In this document: piece by piece, positions 44,201-55,634 of the stretch
Position numbering within the stretch: position 1 is the first letter of the stretch
Layout of the letters: each line of letters starts with the position of its first letter
Assembly (NCBI GenBank): GCA_032718865.1
Contig: JALUTQ010000037.1
Coordinates: 558,001 to 622,000, forward strand
From: Tilletia caries
Taxonomy: Eukaryota > Basidiomycota > Exobasidiomycetes > Tilletiales > Tilletiaceae
Length of the DNA stretch: 64,000 bases
Direction of reading: 5' to 3'
Translations under genes and position numbers: made by a program
Notes under the pieces: model-generated
What the model was told of the DNA's origin: nothing
The model's database searches: none
The model's input: only the letters and a program-made list of their open reading frames with translations

Positions 44201-45623
44201 TCATTGCGGCCAGACGGGGCAGTAGAAGGGTGCTGCGATCAACCCTTCGATTGTTTGAGCCGTTCCGCCGCCGCTGTGGCTGGGCAAAAGCGTTTGCGTA
44301 CGCACCACCGCCGCCAAAGTCCATCCGACGAGTATCGACGTCGTCGTGATGAGTGGAGCTCGGGGTAGAACGACTGTAGGAATGTACCCAGTCAGAATGA
44401 TTCTGCATCTAGATGTGCTATTAGGGACATCAGCTCACCAGCTAAAGCCACACCCGAGCTTAAACCTGCCACCAAGTGTCGAATGATAGTGTCTGGCTGC
44501 CAGGTCCGCAACCGATACGCCAAGAAGTCCAGCACTGTCCGCAGGTCAGCGGATGTGGGATTCGGCACAAAGGCTGGGCTATTCGTCCCAGGCTGTTGGT
44601 ACCTGGCTTCCCAGAGCAAAATCAGCGAAAGTAGAAAGAAGGCCGAAACGTTCGCCAACAACAACGCATTCACGACCAAGTGCGGTCTGTGAATGAGAGA
44701 AAACGTCAGTGTGGTAAACTTCGCGAATTGAATCTTGTGGAGAAGAATGTACCTGAACAGATCGACAGATGAGGAGGATTTGCCTCGAGACCCTGCCACT
44801 CGCCTGCAGACTGCAACATAGCCACTTATCAAGAGAGTGACAGAGGCATGGTAGACAAGCGCTTCTGTTAAGGCCCAGAAATCGCATCAGATCGCAGGCA
44901 GAATCAAAGCAGCGGCCTTCTTGGGTACACACCTGCCACGACTGCACTGAAGACGAGGAGGTAGCTTGAAAGGACACTTCGCGGCGAGGCTTGTGGCCCC
45001 AGCCAAAGAGTCAGAAGTGGATGCACCGCTATATCCGATCGACGTTCCTTTGCGTTATCATAAGCACCTGTATACGCATGCAGAGACCTCTGCTCAGCAT
45101 GTGTTGACAGACAGGGAAGCGCGAAGTTCGGCAACTCACAAAGGTAATACCATCGTAGAAAGGCATCAACAAGCTGAATCGCAACAAAGCTCCGGGTCGC
45201 ACGTAACCATGCCGTCCGAGCCGAAATCGTCACGTCCGGAAGATAGCTGATCGAGTCATTCCCTCGTCCTTTATCCTTCCCGCCGACGGACTTCTGATTC
45301 GCTTGACCGTTCTCGTCGGCGTGTCGCAACAGCGGGCGATTGAAGAGCAAGTGACGGAATGCCCGAGGTTTGACGAGGATCAGATCCAGAAAGACGACGA
45401 TGTCGTCGTTCTCGACGTATGGATCCGCTGCACGCTTGATCGCCGTCGCCGTCGTCGCTGTGCCCGCTCCCACCCCTGTTCCTTGGTGTTGCTCGGTGCC
45501 GGCATCCTTTTTGAACGATTCGCTGTGGCAGGCCTCACATGGCGCGCTGAGGACACCGCCGTGAGAATATCTCACATAGAGATGTGTCTGGGGCGTGCCG
45601 CATTGTACGCAAAGGCAGGACAT
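44201..45623 (-). CDS. ARV1: ARV1, ER sterol/lipid homeostasis protein
   Basis: Exons 45623-45140, 45067-44933, 44864-44753, 44686-44439, 44373-44201: 1152 nt, 383 aa, frame closed. The N-terminal zinc-ribbon-like ARV1 homology domain is clear: MSCLCVQCGTP and CEACHSESF give the two Cys pairs, then VENDDIVVFLDLILVKPRAFRHLLFNRP. Hydrophobic helices follow (VAIQLVDAFLRWYYL, SSYLLVFSAVV, ALLLANVSAFFLLSLILLWE). Known: ARV1 is an ER membrane protein needed for sterol distribution and GPI-anchor synthesis. An insertion of Gly/Ala/Thr residues separates the Cys motifs from the NDDIVVFLD part. The start is the Met directly before the Cys motif; the frame is open 25 codons further upstream. Confidence 0.93.
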
Positions 45624-45939
45624 CGCTCTAGCATGTCCTCGATCCTCGGTTCTACTGTCGACTTCGTGAAAGTGGCACTTGAGCCTCGCGCTTCGCACGG
45701 AAGAAGGAATGAATGAAAGGAAATTGTGAAAACGAGCTGGGAGCGTGGGACGAAGTGGGCTGCACCGTCGCGATACCGCCCGGCTGGGGAAGCTGGGGAA
45801 GTAGCCGGGACCATCGCACTACATCATACATGGCTCTTTATAAGCCAGAGTGGCTATGGACGTTGCTTCCTCCCTCTTACAGTCAGCATCTCCCCTCCAG
45901 AGCATCCTGTCCTGTCTGTCCTTTCTAGAAGTCATTGCC
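45624..45939. promoter_or_regulatory. divergent promoter region, ARV1 / ABM-fold gene
   Basis: About 315 bp separates the two start codons. It contains a TTATAAGCC at about 45837 that could serve as a TATA element for the plus-strand gene; this is inference. Confidence 0.4.
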
Positions 45940-46590
45940 ATGGTATTCCAACTCGGTGAGTGCACGTTCGGCATGCTGGTCGAATTCGTACGAATGTTGA
46001 TTACTCACGCTCGCTTCCGTCCTTCGCCTTCAAGTCGCCCACTTTGAAGTGAGAAGATCGGTCTCTCCTTCTATGTACTGACTGATTTGCTGATCCAGCA
46101 TTCTTATCCTTCAGGTCAAGCCCGGTCATGAGGAGGACCTGCGTCAGCTCCTCGTCAAAGCGTCGGGCATCTACAAGAAGGACAAGCACACGATCGACTG
46201 GTAAGCCACTTCACCCAATCCTTCTGACGGACAACTTCGCATGTAGGACTGAAATCTTCGTTCATTCCCAGGTTCATCGCTCAAAACAAGAAGGAGCCCA
46301 CCAAGTTCACTGCCGTTGAGCGCTACACCAGCGAAGAAGACGGCTTGAAGGTGAGCTCGCCACCTGTGTCTCAGCCTCAGCACTCGAGTTCCACTGTCCT
46401 GACGCATTCACTGGTCATCCACAGGAACACGCGTCCAATCCCTTCTTCAAGGAGTTCGGCGAGGCTGCTAAGGTTCGTTGCATAGAGGAAGGGGCACATG
46501 CTTTGACCTCGCCCCGAGTCTGACCTGTTCTTTCTTCCACAGCCCTGGTTGGCGAAGCCTGTCGAGCTCATCTACAACAGCGAGCTCTGA
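45940..46590 (+). CDS. small antibiotic-biosynthesis-monooxygenase (ABM)-fold protein
   Basis: Six exons: 45940-45955, 46035-46048, 46115-46200, 46272-46350, 46425-46472, 46543-46590; 291 nt, 96 aa, frame closed. The product reads MVFQLVAHFEVKPGHEEDL.., then LLVKASGIYKKDKHTIDWFI, FTAVERYTSEEDGLKEH, NPFFKEF. Known: ABM-fold proteins are dimeric ferredoxin-like barrels of about 95-110 aa; the VKPGHEEDL helix start and the W(F)I..ERY strand pattern fit. They include quinone monooxygenases and heme-degrading enzymes, so the reaction cannot be named. Exon 1 (16 nt) and exon 2 (14 nt) are extremely short; the first exon pair is needed to make the first beta strand. Confidence 0.82.
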
Positions 46591-46888
46591 TCGTTCAGCA
46601 TACTCCTCCGAGCTCCGAGGCTTGGGCTCTGTGCTGAGATATGTTATCGATGCCTCTCGTCTTCTTAGAAGATATGTAATGCAATCGTCCCCCTTGCTGG
46701 CAGCTCGTTTTCCGTCTGGAAAGGGTGCGCGTGAAGCTCCTTCATCAGGTCGTGTGACCGTGCGAGCGACCCGATCTGGATTTGCCCAGAAGGGTCCGAC
46801 GCTCCAAATTTCGAGCCCGCCTCCGCACAGACGACATCCACCACCTTCACCACTTTCCCACCCACAAAAAAGTACCCAAACCCAAGAA

Positions 46889-47287
46889 ATGGTTCGTCCC
46901 ATCGCCAGCAGCAAGTCGGTCGCGATCAAGGACCACCATCTGTCCAAGAACTGGCCCGGCTCCAGCGCCGGTCCGAACAAGAACAAGCTCACCGGCGAGG
47001 ACGAGCTCGATTATGAAGAGATGGCTGTCGAAGATGCACGTCGCGATATGGAGGAGGCGCGTCGAGAGGATGGTGAGCTTGCATCTGAGTGCACGCGCGC
47101 GCGGCTGCGTGCAAATATGACTACCGTTACTGACTCTTCAAGTTGTTCTGCTCGGTTACCTGCCCCTCCGACAGCCAAGGATGCCCCTTCCTCGGGCCCT
47201 TCGACCTCGACGATGAGCCAGGGAGACTCGTCGAGCAGCATCGAAACCAACTCTTCCAGTGACACCTCGTCGACTCGTGAAGAGTGA
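46889..47287 (+). CDS. small conserved-looking protein, unknown function
   Basis: Start MVRPIASSKSVAIKDHHLSK at 46889; then NWPGSSAGPNKNKLTGEDEL, then a helical EEMAVEDARRDMEEARRED. Two readings: unspliced, 132 aa, ending in a Ser/Thr-rich tail (to 47287); or with an intron 47073-47142 (GTGAGC donor, TTACTGAC branch-like site, TTCAAG acceptor), 85 aa, ending at 47216 with LGYLPLRQPRMP. The intron looks good, but the Ser-rich downstream frame also looks coding, so I cannot choose. No family recognised. Confidence 0.55.
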   Translation: MVRPIASSKSVAIKDHHLSKNWPGSSAGPNKNKLTGEDELDYEEMAVEDARRDMEEARREDGELASECTRARLRANMTTVTDSSSCSARLPAPPTAKDAPSSGPSTSTMSQGDSSSSIETNSSSDTSSTREE

Positions 47288-47704
47288 ACCCCGTGCCCAA
47301 ATCTGAGGCAACAACAGCAACCCTGTCCAGCAACGTTCCGCATTCGACCGACCCTTGTATTCCCAGCAGCATTCATTCTCGACTTCTTTCGTCCTTTCGC
47401 TTGTCGGCCAGCAGCATTCTCGACATTTCCCTTCCCGCTTCCGTCCCGCTCTTCGTGAGCTCCACTGTCTTTGTACCGTCAGCTCGTTGTCTTTGAACAG
47501 AACATGTGTTTTTTCCACAGACTGTGAAAGGAAGAAAGGCGAGGCTATGCTACAACGGTGAAGGTGTGAAAGGCACTGAGGCCTTCTCAGAGATGGTGCA
47601 GTGGCGCGACAATAAGAACCAAGGAGAAATGGCCTTGCCGACCAGATTGGTTGAGGTGAGCACGCATACATGCATATATATGTCACGCGACACATGCGCG
47701 TTGA
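47288..47704. other. convergent intergenic region
   Basis: 3' flanks of the small protein (+) and the CitE-like lyase (-). No feature recognised. Confidence 0.5.
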
Positions 47705-49453
47705 TCAGCGCTTGCTCAAAGGAAGGCCGCCCTCCTTACCCTTCGCGTTCCCTCCTGAGACAGCGGAAACAGCGTCCCCCACCTTTCCATTCGCCCCTCC
47801 ACCATTCCCCTGCTTCTTCCGCTCCTCCTCCTCAGCGGCGATGTCCGGCACAGCCATCCGAGCCGCGCGTGCCTTGGCCAAAACCGCATCCGCCTGCTTC
47901 AGCATGGGCGCATCAATCATCGTAGCCGACCCGTTCGGGTCGTCTTCATCGGGCAAAGACACCGCTCCCAAGTGCGCGGCAATACCCTTCTGATAGAAAA
48001 AGGTGATCCGTGCCGCGCGGCGGACTTCTGCCTCCGAGGGGGCAAAAATGCGCTGGACAGGGCCGACTTGGGACGGGTGAACGACCTGTTTGGCATCGAA
48101 GCCGAGTTCCTTGGCTTCTTGTGCTTCTTCCGTCAGGCACGCCTCGTCCTTGATGTCTACACATACCATGTCGATGGCACTCAGTCCGAACGCGCGGGCG
48201 GTGAGGACGACCTGGGCCCGAGGCACGAGGAGGGAGTGTCGGGAACGGGTGCGGATGATGGAAGTTGCTGCGCAGAAGTCTTCAGACGCAAAGAGGAGGG
48301 CGGACAGATAGGCTGGTGGAGGGGCTGGGTTCGAGGGATCGGCGTGCGTTAGTTCGGCGATTCGTTGTTGGACCTCAGAGATGATGGTGGGCATGTTGTG
48401 TAGCGAAGCGGCGGACTCCACGGAGAGGATGAGCGCGATCGGAGGCGAGCTGTTCATTACCACAAGATTCGAGGTGGTCAGCGACGCGTCGTGAGGAACG
48501 CAGACGAAACGTACAGGGAAATTGAACTTACCCTTCGGGCCGGAGAAGGGATGCCTTGTCGAGGACGAGGAATACGTCTTCCGCTGATTCCACCTTGGGT
48601 AGCACGAGAGCCTGATGAAAGGAGCTGGTGAGTACTCAGTTTTGCTTTCAAGTCGTGCTCAGAGAATGGCCTTACCTGCAGAGCATGACTGGGCAACACG
48701 ATGTCGAGATCGTCCGAGGCAAGAGCGATGTCGCCCGAGGGTGGGTTGATACGAACAGCGAGCTCCGGACCTGGACGTGGAGCAGCCTACAACGCGAGCG
48801 TGAATGAAAGGGGTGTGAGAGTCAGTGTCTCCCTTGCCAACGAAGGTGTAATGCCTATCAAGGACACTTACATTAAGACCATGGAGCACCGTCTCGCGCG
48901 CTGCGCCCTTGCGATGTGGAGCCACGCTATCTTCGAGGTCAAAGATGATGCAGTCTGCGTCCGTCTTCTGGCTTCCCTTGATCATCTTCTCGCTCGATCC
49001 GGGTACGTAGAGGAGCGATCTGCGCGGTCGGGAGCCTGCCGAGTCGTCATCCTCGTCTTGGTTGAGGGATCGCTTGGACGACGAGCTTGTTGCTGAGGAA
49101 GCGGATGGAATTCCTGTGGAGCTTGAGCTGGAATAGGAGGAGGAGGATGTGGATGAGGTGGAGGCGGCGGCGTTTGCGATGATCGCATAATGTCTGGGCA
49201 GCTCCTGCGCTCGTCGACTTGCTGAGAGTGCGAGGAGGGATAGTGAACGATTTCGCTGATACTGCTGAGATGCGGACGAATAGACAGAGAAAGAGGAGGC
49301 AGCCACTGGCGCTACTCCAGCTGATGCAGCGATGGAGTTTCTCCTGCTTTGGACCCTCGAGGATGCTGATGCCGTGTTGGTGAACGTGGCTGAGGCCGGG
49401 GCTGCCGCTGCCACTGCCACTGCCGCAGCTCTTGCTGGGCTGAGATGAAGCAT
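47705..49453 (-). CDS. CitE/CLYBL-like lyase (HpcH/HpaI aldolase family), mitochondrial
   Basis: Exons 49453-48872, 48786-48676, 48611-48532, 48449-47705: 1518 nt, 505 aa, frame closed. A Ser/Ala/Arg-rich N-terminus of about 140 residues has the composition of a mitochondrial presequence. The TIM barrel starts at RRSLLYVPGSSEKMI and shows DADCIIFDLEDSVAP, AVRINPPSGDIALASDDLDI, ALVLPKVESAEDV, LILSVESA, LLFASEDFCA, DMVCVDIKD and GFDAKQVVHPSQV. Known: these are Mg- and CoA-thioester-binding motifs of citrate lyase beta subunits; the human homolog CLYBL is a mitochondrial citramalyl-CoA lyase, so that reaction is the best guess. A C-terminal Gly/Lys-rich tail extends beyond the usual length. Confidence 0.9.
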
Positions 49454-50840
49454 AACTTGCGAAATAACTTCTGCGTGGGATGGGGAGAAAGAGGTTCGCC
49501 GACGCTGACAATATTGAGACGCTGCGATTCAGACAGCGCGGATGAGATGTATGTAAGGGAAGGTGGGAGGAATGAATGGATGGGGATGGGACCAAGGTCA
49601 ACAATGAATGGTCATGCTGTGGCCAAAATTCTGGAAGCGACAACATCATCCAAAATCGGGCAACAAGAAGTGAAGTGAGTCACGTGACCTCGATTCCGGC
49701 TCCTCCCGACATCCAACTCACTTCCGTTCTTTTCCGATGGATCCTTCTCCCTTCTCCTTCCCCTCTGCCGAGTGCCGACTAACTAGCTGGCCTCCCGCCA
49801 AGGTCGTGTTGGAGGTCGACTTGGAGCCATCAGCCGGGGCCCCCTATTGTCGTGCCTGACTCGCTCTGAGATGAAGGTGCCGCGGCGGTCGGAACCCAGT
49901 CATGAGTCAGGCCGACACTCGGCACGAACCGACCCCTTTCACAGCTTCATCGCTTCCAGTCCTTCCCTTTCTCCCACGCCCGGCCTGCAGCTTCACGTAT
50001 ATAAAGTAGGGGTCGGGCGGTCCTTCTGGCTGATGACTGTTGCTTTGTTCGACGTGCATTGTGCCTGTTCTGTCATTTGCATCTATCTACTTTTGGACCT
50101 ACTCTTTGTGTGCGCGCTTGTGGGTTGTGCTGTGTGCTGTGTCATTTGTTCCGGGTCTGCAGAGCGCGGACGATACGGAGAGAAGGCGGGAGTGCGGGGA
50201 CCTTCTTGGCTGTGGGCTGTGGTCGGCGGTCGGACGAGCAGTAGGGGTGCGAATCGCGTCCGTGTTGGGGGCGGGGCAAACACAAGCTTCGCCCCGCCGC
50301 CTACACTCCCTCCTTTGCGTCTCGCGCTCATCAGCATCATCGTCGCATGTGCGTGCGAGCGAGCATCGGATCAAAGGGAAGGACGAGAGTCTGTGTCAGG
50401 GTATCCAGATCAGAGAACTGAGAAAGCCAAACAAAGGGCAAGTGACAGCCTGCTAGCAGTTCATCTATACAGCCATACACATCAATCCGATCAGCGTCCA
50501 CTCGGGTCCTCTTTCCTCCTTTCTTCTTCACGCCCACACGCATCGCGCACCCGCACTCCCCTCCCGCCCTTGCTGGACTCCAGGCAAGGAAGAAGGTTTT
50601 CTCTGCCTCCGACGCGTCCATCAGCCATAAAGGAGAGCTGGTGTCATCACCCACCGCTCCTTCGTCTCTCTCTCTTCCGAGGAAAAGAAATCGACCTCGC
50701 CTTCCCGCTTGATCTGCACCTTCACGCACAGGCAGCAAGCAAGCAAGGAAACACGCTCCCTCCTCTTCCACGGTCAACATACACGCGCGCGCTTCCTAAA
50801 CAGGACGCGTCCAGACCCTTTGTTAAAAAAAAAAAAAACA
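49454..50840. promoter_or_regulatory. divergent promoter region, CitE-like lyase / ABC transporter
   Basis: About 1.4 kb between two divergent start codons. Plus-strand ORFs at 49847-51145 overlap in several frames and are not recognisable; part is probably the 5' leader of the transporter. An A-run (about 50825-50837) followed by CA directly precedes the transporter ATG. Confidence 0.45.
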
Positions 50841-53800
50841 ATGGCGCAGGTTGTCACATCTGCCACCTCCTATTTGCACGATGTCGTCGCAGTGCTTTCC
50901 GGAGTCGCACACCAATGGGTCGCTCCGGATCCAACGCTATCGCTAGCCGCCGTAGCCCCCCCGCCAGCGTGGTTTTCCGCATGGACGTCGGCCCCGCCTG
51001 CGCTTGCTGCACTCTCCCTGCAAAATACACGGCTACATGCGGTCGCGGAAGCAGTGGCAGCCCAAGCACCCTCACTGCAAGCTCAATGGTCCAACACAAA
51101 CGCGTCGATAAGCAGTCCCCTCAGCGGCAGCAACATCAGCGATGAATATCACGCTCTCGCAACCGCATCCGAAACGCTCCTCACCCTCAGGTTCGCTCAA
51201 CTCGCAGTCCTTCTCCTCATTCCTCTCATCGCGGTCCTTCACAATCCCGTCAGCGCCTTACTTTCTCACATGTTACATCCCCGGAGAAGCGCCTACCAGG
51301 AAGCGGACCAACAGGAGCCTGCATCTGGCGCATCGCCCAACCCTCTCGATGCCGCGGCACAGCCTGTCGCCATTCGCGTCCCCGTCCGCACTCCTAGGCG
51401 CCAGCTCATGCATTTCTCCATTCTCGTCATCGCAGCCACCTACGTTCTCTCCGGTATTCTCATCATCCTCCGCGCCGTCTTGCCGCCTGCAAGTTCCCGG
51501 CTCTGGCAGCCGGATCTGCCCCTCTGGTACGGTCTCGACATTTCTGATCTGGGCGCATTACTAGGCTGGGCCCTGCTCAGCGTCGTGTGTCTGTGGGAGG
51601 AGCGCAAGCTTGGCAAGTTCAAGTACAGCAAGAACAAGGTGTACTGGGCCACCATCCTCGGAAGCGCTACCGATCTTGCCATCCTTGTCGTCTACCTCTC
51701 CGTTCGCGGAGAGAAATTGCAGCTCTTGGCTCCCTGGACAGCCGCGCAACTCGTCATCGTCCTCCTCCGCATCGTCCTGTTCTACCCTTTGCTCTTCTTC
51801 TCTCTCGTCAATGATCGCGTCCGCTTCCTTCTCGCCAGCGAGGCCGAGGCGCGAGAGCGCAATTCGTCCCCCTCCGACCATGGTGGGGGTCAGACCACTT
51901 CCAGCGCACGTAGTCTCACAGGCTCGGTCAACGAAGCCACAGGCTTGCTCCAGCCTCCCTCGACGGCCAACTCGGATAGCAACCGGAATGGCGGTTATGG
52001 CGCGACGGCATCGACTTCCAACAACACTGCCACTGGCAACGGTCTCGCCGCGGACGCAGGAACGCGCTCAGGAGTGGACACACCCTCGGGGTATCGCACC
52101 CCAAGCAAGCGTCCTTCGTCCACTACGCTCTCACAGGCGGCTAATAGTACCGCCGCGCCCGCCGCACAGGCTGCGAACGCATCCATGGGTCTGTCAGTCA
52201 CGTCCTCACCCCCACCACCCACCTTCCGCGTCTTCGCCCACCGGCTCCGAGCCCTCTTCCCTTACCTCTGGCCCTGGGACAGTCACAGACTCCAGTTTTA
52301 TGCGGGCATCTGCTTCATTCTGCTTCTCTGTGAGCGAATTGTCAATCTGCTTGTTCCGTTGCAGTTGGGCAAGATTATCGACTCGTTGGGTGGGGATGGA
52401 GTAGGGCCGCAGGAGCCTTGGATTCCGGTCTTGGTGTATGCGGGGCTGAAGATGCTTCGCGGCTCCGGTGGCATTATCCAAGCATCACAGAGCTTGCTCT
52501 GGCTGCCGGTGGAGCAGTACAGGTGAGTTTTTTTCTTTTTTTTTTTATTCTCTGTCGAGCCCACATGAATCTTGATCCCGACTGAAGACCCTTACTTTTT
52601 TTTTGAACCTCTTTAGCGAACGCATGATGTCGCTTATGGCATTCGAACACTTGCTCAACCTTTCCATGCGATTTCACACCAAGCGCCGAACGGGCGAGGT
52701 CTTGCGCATCCTCGATCGCGGTGCGAGCATCAACAGCTTCTTCGACATGCTCATCTTCCGCTTCTTCCCGATCTTCTTGGACTTAACAATCGCGGTGATT
52801 TGGTTGACGAAGACGTTTGCGCTGGCTGTGGGCATTTCGCTTTTGGCCATCATGCTGGTTTGTGAGTATTCTTTTACCTTGAAGTTTCATGATGCTTGTC
52901 CCTGGCCTGATCTGAACTATCTGACTCTTTCACGTACTCAGACACGTACATGTCTGTCAAGCTCACCACGTGGCGGACAGAACTCAGACGCGAGGCTAAC
53001 AACAAGGACTCCGTCAGTCGTGCCATTCAGTGAGTTGATGTATGGATCAGCCATTACACATCAGACCAGTTCCTCTTAACAATTCCTCTATGACAGCACG
53101 GACGTGTTGATGAACTGGGAAACGGTCAAGTTCTACTCCAATGAACATTTCGAAGCCGAACGCTACCGTCTCTCGCTGCTCGACTACCAAGCCGCATCGG
53201 CCAAGGTCCTCATCTCGCTCAGTGCGCTGAACTTCTTGCAGAACACGGTGCTCTCCGTGGGTACGCTCGGTATGACGCTCCTTGTGGCTCACCGAGTTGT
53301 CAGAGGACAGGCTCGGCCTGCGGAGTTTGTCGTCTTCCTTACCTACCTGTCGCAAGCGTTCGGACCATTGAGCATGTTGGGAACATTGTACCGTGAGTTC
53401 TTTTTTGAATTTCAGAGGTCGCTCCGAGTGATGGGTTCTGGGGAGCCGGCCGAGACGCTGACGAAGACGTGTTTCATGCTTGTTGTCCTCTATAGGTGTC
53501 ATTCAACAAAACCTGGTTGACACTGACAAGTTGATGTCCCTGCTTGAGGAGGAAACCGACATCAAGGACCTGCCCGACGCAAAGGACTTGGTTGTCACCG
53601 ATGGTGTGATCGAATTCCGCGACGTACACTTCTCATACGACAGCAAGAACGAGGCGATTCAAGGCTTGTCTTTTGTGCTCGATCCCAAGTCTAGCGCGGC
53701 CCTGGTGGGAGAGAGTGGAGCGGGCAAGAGTAGTGTGCTTAGATTGCTGTATCGCTTCTATGATATTCAACGTGGTCAGATTCTGATCGAGTGAGTCATC

Positions 53801-55634
53801 TCACCATTGGGACCTCGCGTTTGTAGTTTACTGACGCGTTCCTGTTTCTCCAACCCTCCCTTTCAGTGGACAAGATATTAAGACTGTCACGCAGCGATCT
53901 CTTCGTCGCGCCATCGGCATCGTACCTCAAGAGCCTTCCCTATTCAACACTTCGATCCGGCACAACATCCACTACGGCAACACCGAAGAAGCGACGGACG
54001 AGGCGATCCAAGCGGCCGCCGAGGCGGCTCAGATTTGGGACCGGATTCAGACGTTCTCGAAGGGCATGCAGGAGGTTGTTGGTGAACGTGGTGTTCGTCT
54101 CTCCGGTGGTGAGAAGCAGCGTGTTGCCATTGCTCGGACCATCTTGAAGAACCCACCGGTGAGTTTAGCAAAATTGTGGGAAGAGTCCGATTTAAACGTT
54201 CAGGAAGCTGACGCAGTCTTCGTGGAGCTTCGTAGATTCTTCTTCTCGACGAGGCTACGAGCGCGTTGGACAGTCTTACGGAGCGTCAGCTTCAGGGCGC
54301 ACTAGGAACTGTCATGCAAGGTCGCACCAGTCTGACGATCGGTGAGTCGACGCACGCATATCAGGTGTTGATCATCATTGGGTTGCTTACCTACCGAGCA
54401 TCTTCCGTCTTCAGCCCATCGACTGTCTACAATTATCAATGTCGACATAATCATCGTGATGGAAGCCGGGAGGGTCGTTGAGCAAGGCAGCCACATTGAG
54501 CTACTTGAGCGCAAGGGCAAGTACCACAAGCTATGGATGCAACAGATCCAGACCCAGAAGGAGCAAGAGGCTGCCTTGGAGGCTGCCGCCGCTGTCACCG
54601 TTGATGGGGAAGCCGCTCTGGAGGACAGCACGGAGTTTACAAATGTCGGTGGCCAGATCCAGATACCGACGGTGCAAATCATCGCAGGAACGCCCCTTCC
54701 CGACTCCGGGTTCCGAAGTTTGGAAAGCGGACCTGAGACGAACGGGGATAAGGGCAAGCAGACGGTCTCGAACGCAGACTCTCCGTCACCCGAGCTCTTC
54801 GTCTTCTCGGCCAACAATGGACATGCGAACGGCCACAGTCGCCGCGAGGCTTCAGTGGGACTCGGACTCGACACGTCCATCATCCAAAGAACTTCGGAGG
54901 CTATAGATGAAGCCCATGCGACCAACTCGGACAAGCCATTGCTTACCCCAAGTAGTGATGTTGGTGAGAGGCCATTCATCATCACCAGCCCGCCTGTTGA
55001 AGAGAGCGGTAGCAGGACCCCATCGTCGGCGGAGATCAAGCAGGCCCTACGTTCCCGCGCCACTACGATCTCAGCTCCGGGCACGCCCGCCCTGGAGGCG
55101 GCGAGCCCGCGGACGATGCGACAGCGCATTGCCAGCTTCGCAAGCCGGGTCGGTCGACGGTCGGTTTCATCGCAGAACAGTCCCCTGCTGGGGCCCTCGC
55201 CCTCGGTCGGAGTCGGAGAGACGTTCTCGAAAGTCCAGGAGAGCACCACCGGTGCGATAACCCCACCGACGACGGAATCAACGACGTCTCTCACCTTGGA
55301 GGGGAGCAGCGTTGCACCGACTACGCCGACAAAGGCGTACCCTCCCTCGGATGACCAGGAGCCAGCTCTGGTTAATGGGCATTCGCGGGAGGAGACGGAG
55401 GGTGCGAAGTCCCAGATTGAGGAAGAGGAGGGGCACGAACGCAACGATTCGGTCAATGGCGTGGCGAATGCGTCCCCGTCTGGGCAGGGAAAGTGGAGCA
55501 ATAAGAACAAGAAGAGGTGTGTGCTGAGCTACCAGGGCTACTCCGGCTGCGCTTCGCCGTTTACTGACCATACCTTCCCTTTGTTGCTGTTCTGCAGACG
55601 GCAAAAGAAGAAGAACGGGTCTTCGGTCGCATAG
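50841..55634 (+). CDS. HMT1-like ABC half-transporter (ABCB6/ATM1 subfamily)
   Basis: Nine exons: 50841-52522, 52617-52861, 52942-53029, 53097-53392, 53496-53790, 53867-54158, 54236-54341, 54415-55516, 55598-55634; 4143 nt, 1380 aa, frame closed. Order: an N-terminal hydrophobic domain of several helices, a Ser/Asn-rich linker, the ABC transmembrane domain (FYAGICFILLLCERIVNLLV; FHTKRRTGEVLRILDRG; NWETVKFYSNEHFEAERY), then one nucleotide-binding domain: Walker A GESGAGKSS, Q-loop VPQEPSLFN, signature LSGGEKQRVAIAR, Walker B ILLLDEATSALDS, switch His in AHRLSTI. Known: fission yeast Hmt1, with the same N-terminal extension, moves glutathione- or phytochelatin-bound metal into the vacuole. Odd: about 320 disordered residues after the NBD, ending in a Lys/Arg patch (KKRRQKKKNG). 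The NWETVKFYS motif and NBD type support the subfamily; the substrate is inferred. Confidence 0.93.

Noticed and set aside
49847..51145. 432-codon ORF on the plus strand
   Set aside because: It is out of frame with the ABC transporter it overlaps, shows no motif, and covers a promoter/leader region.
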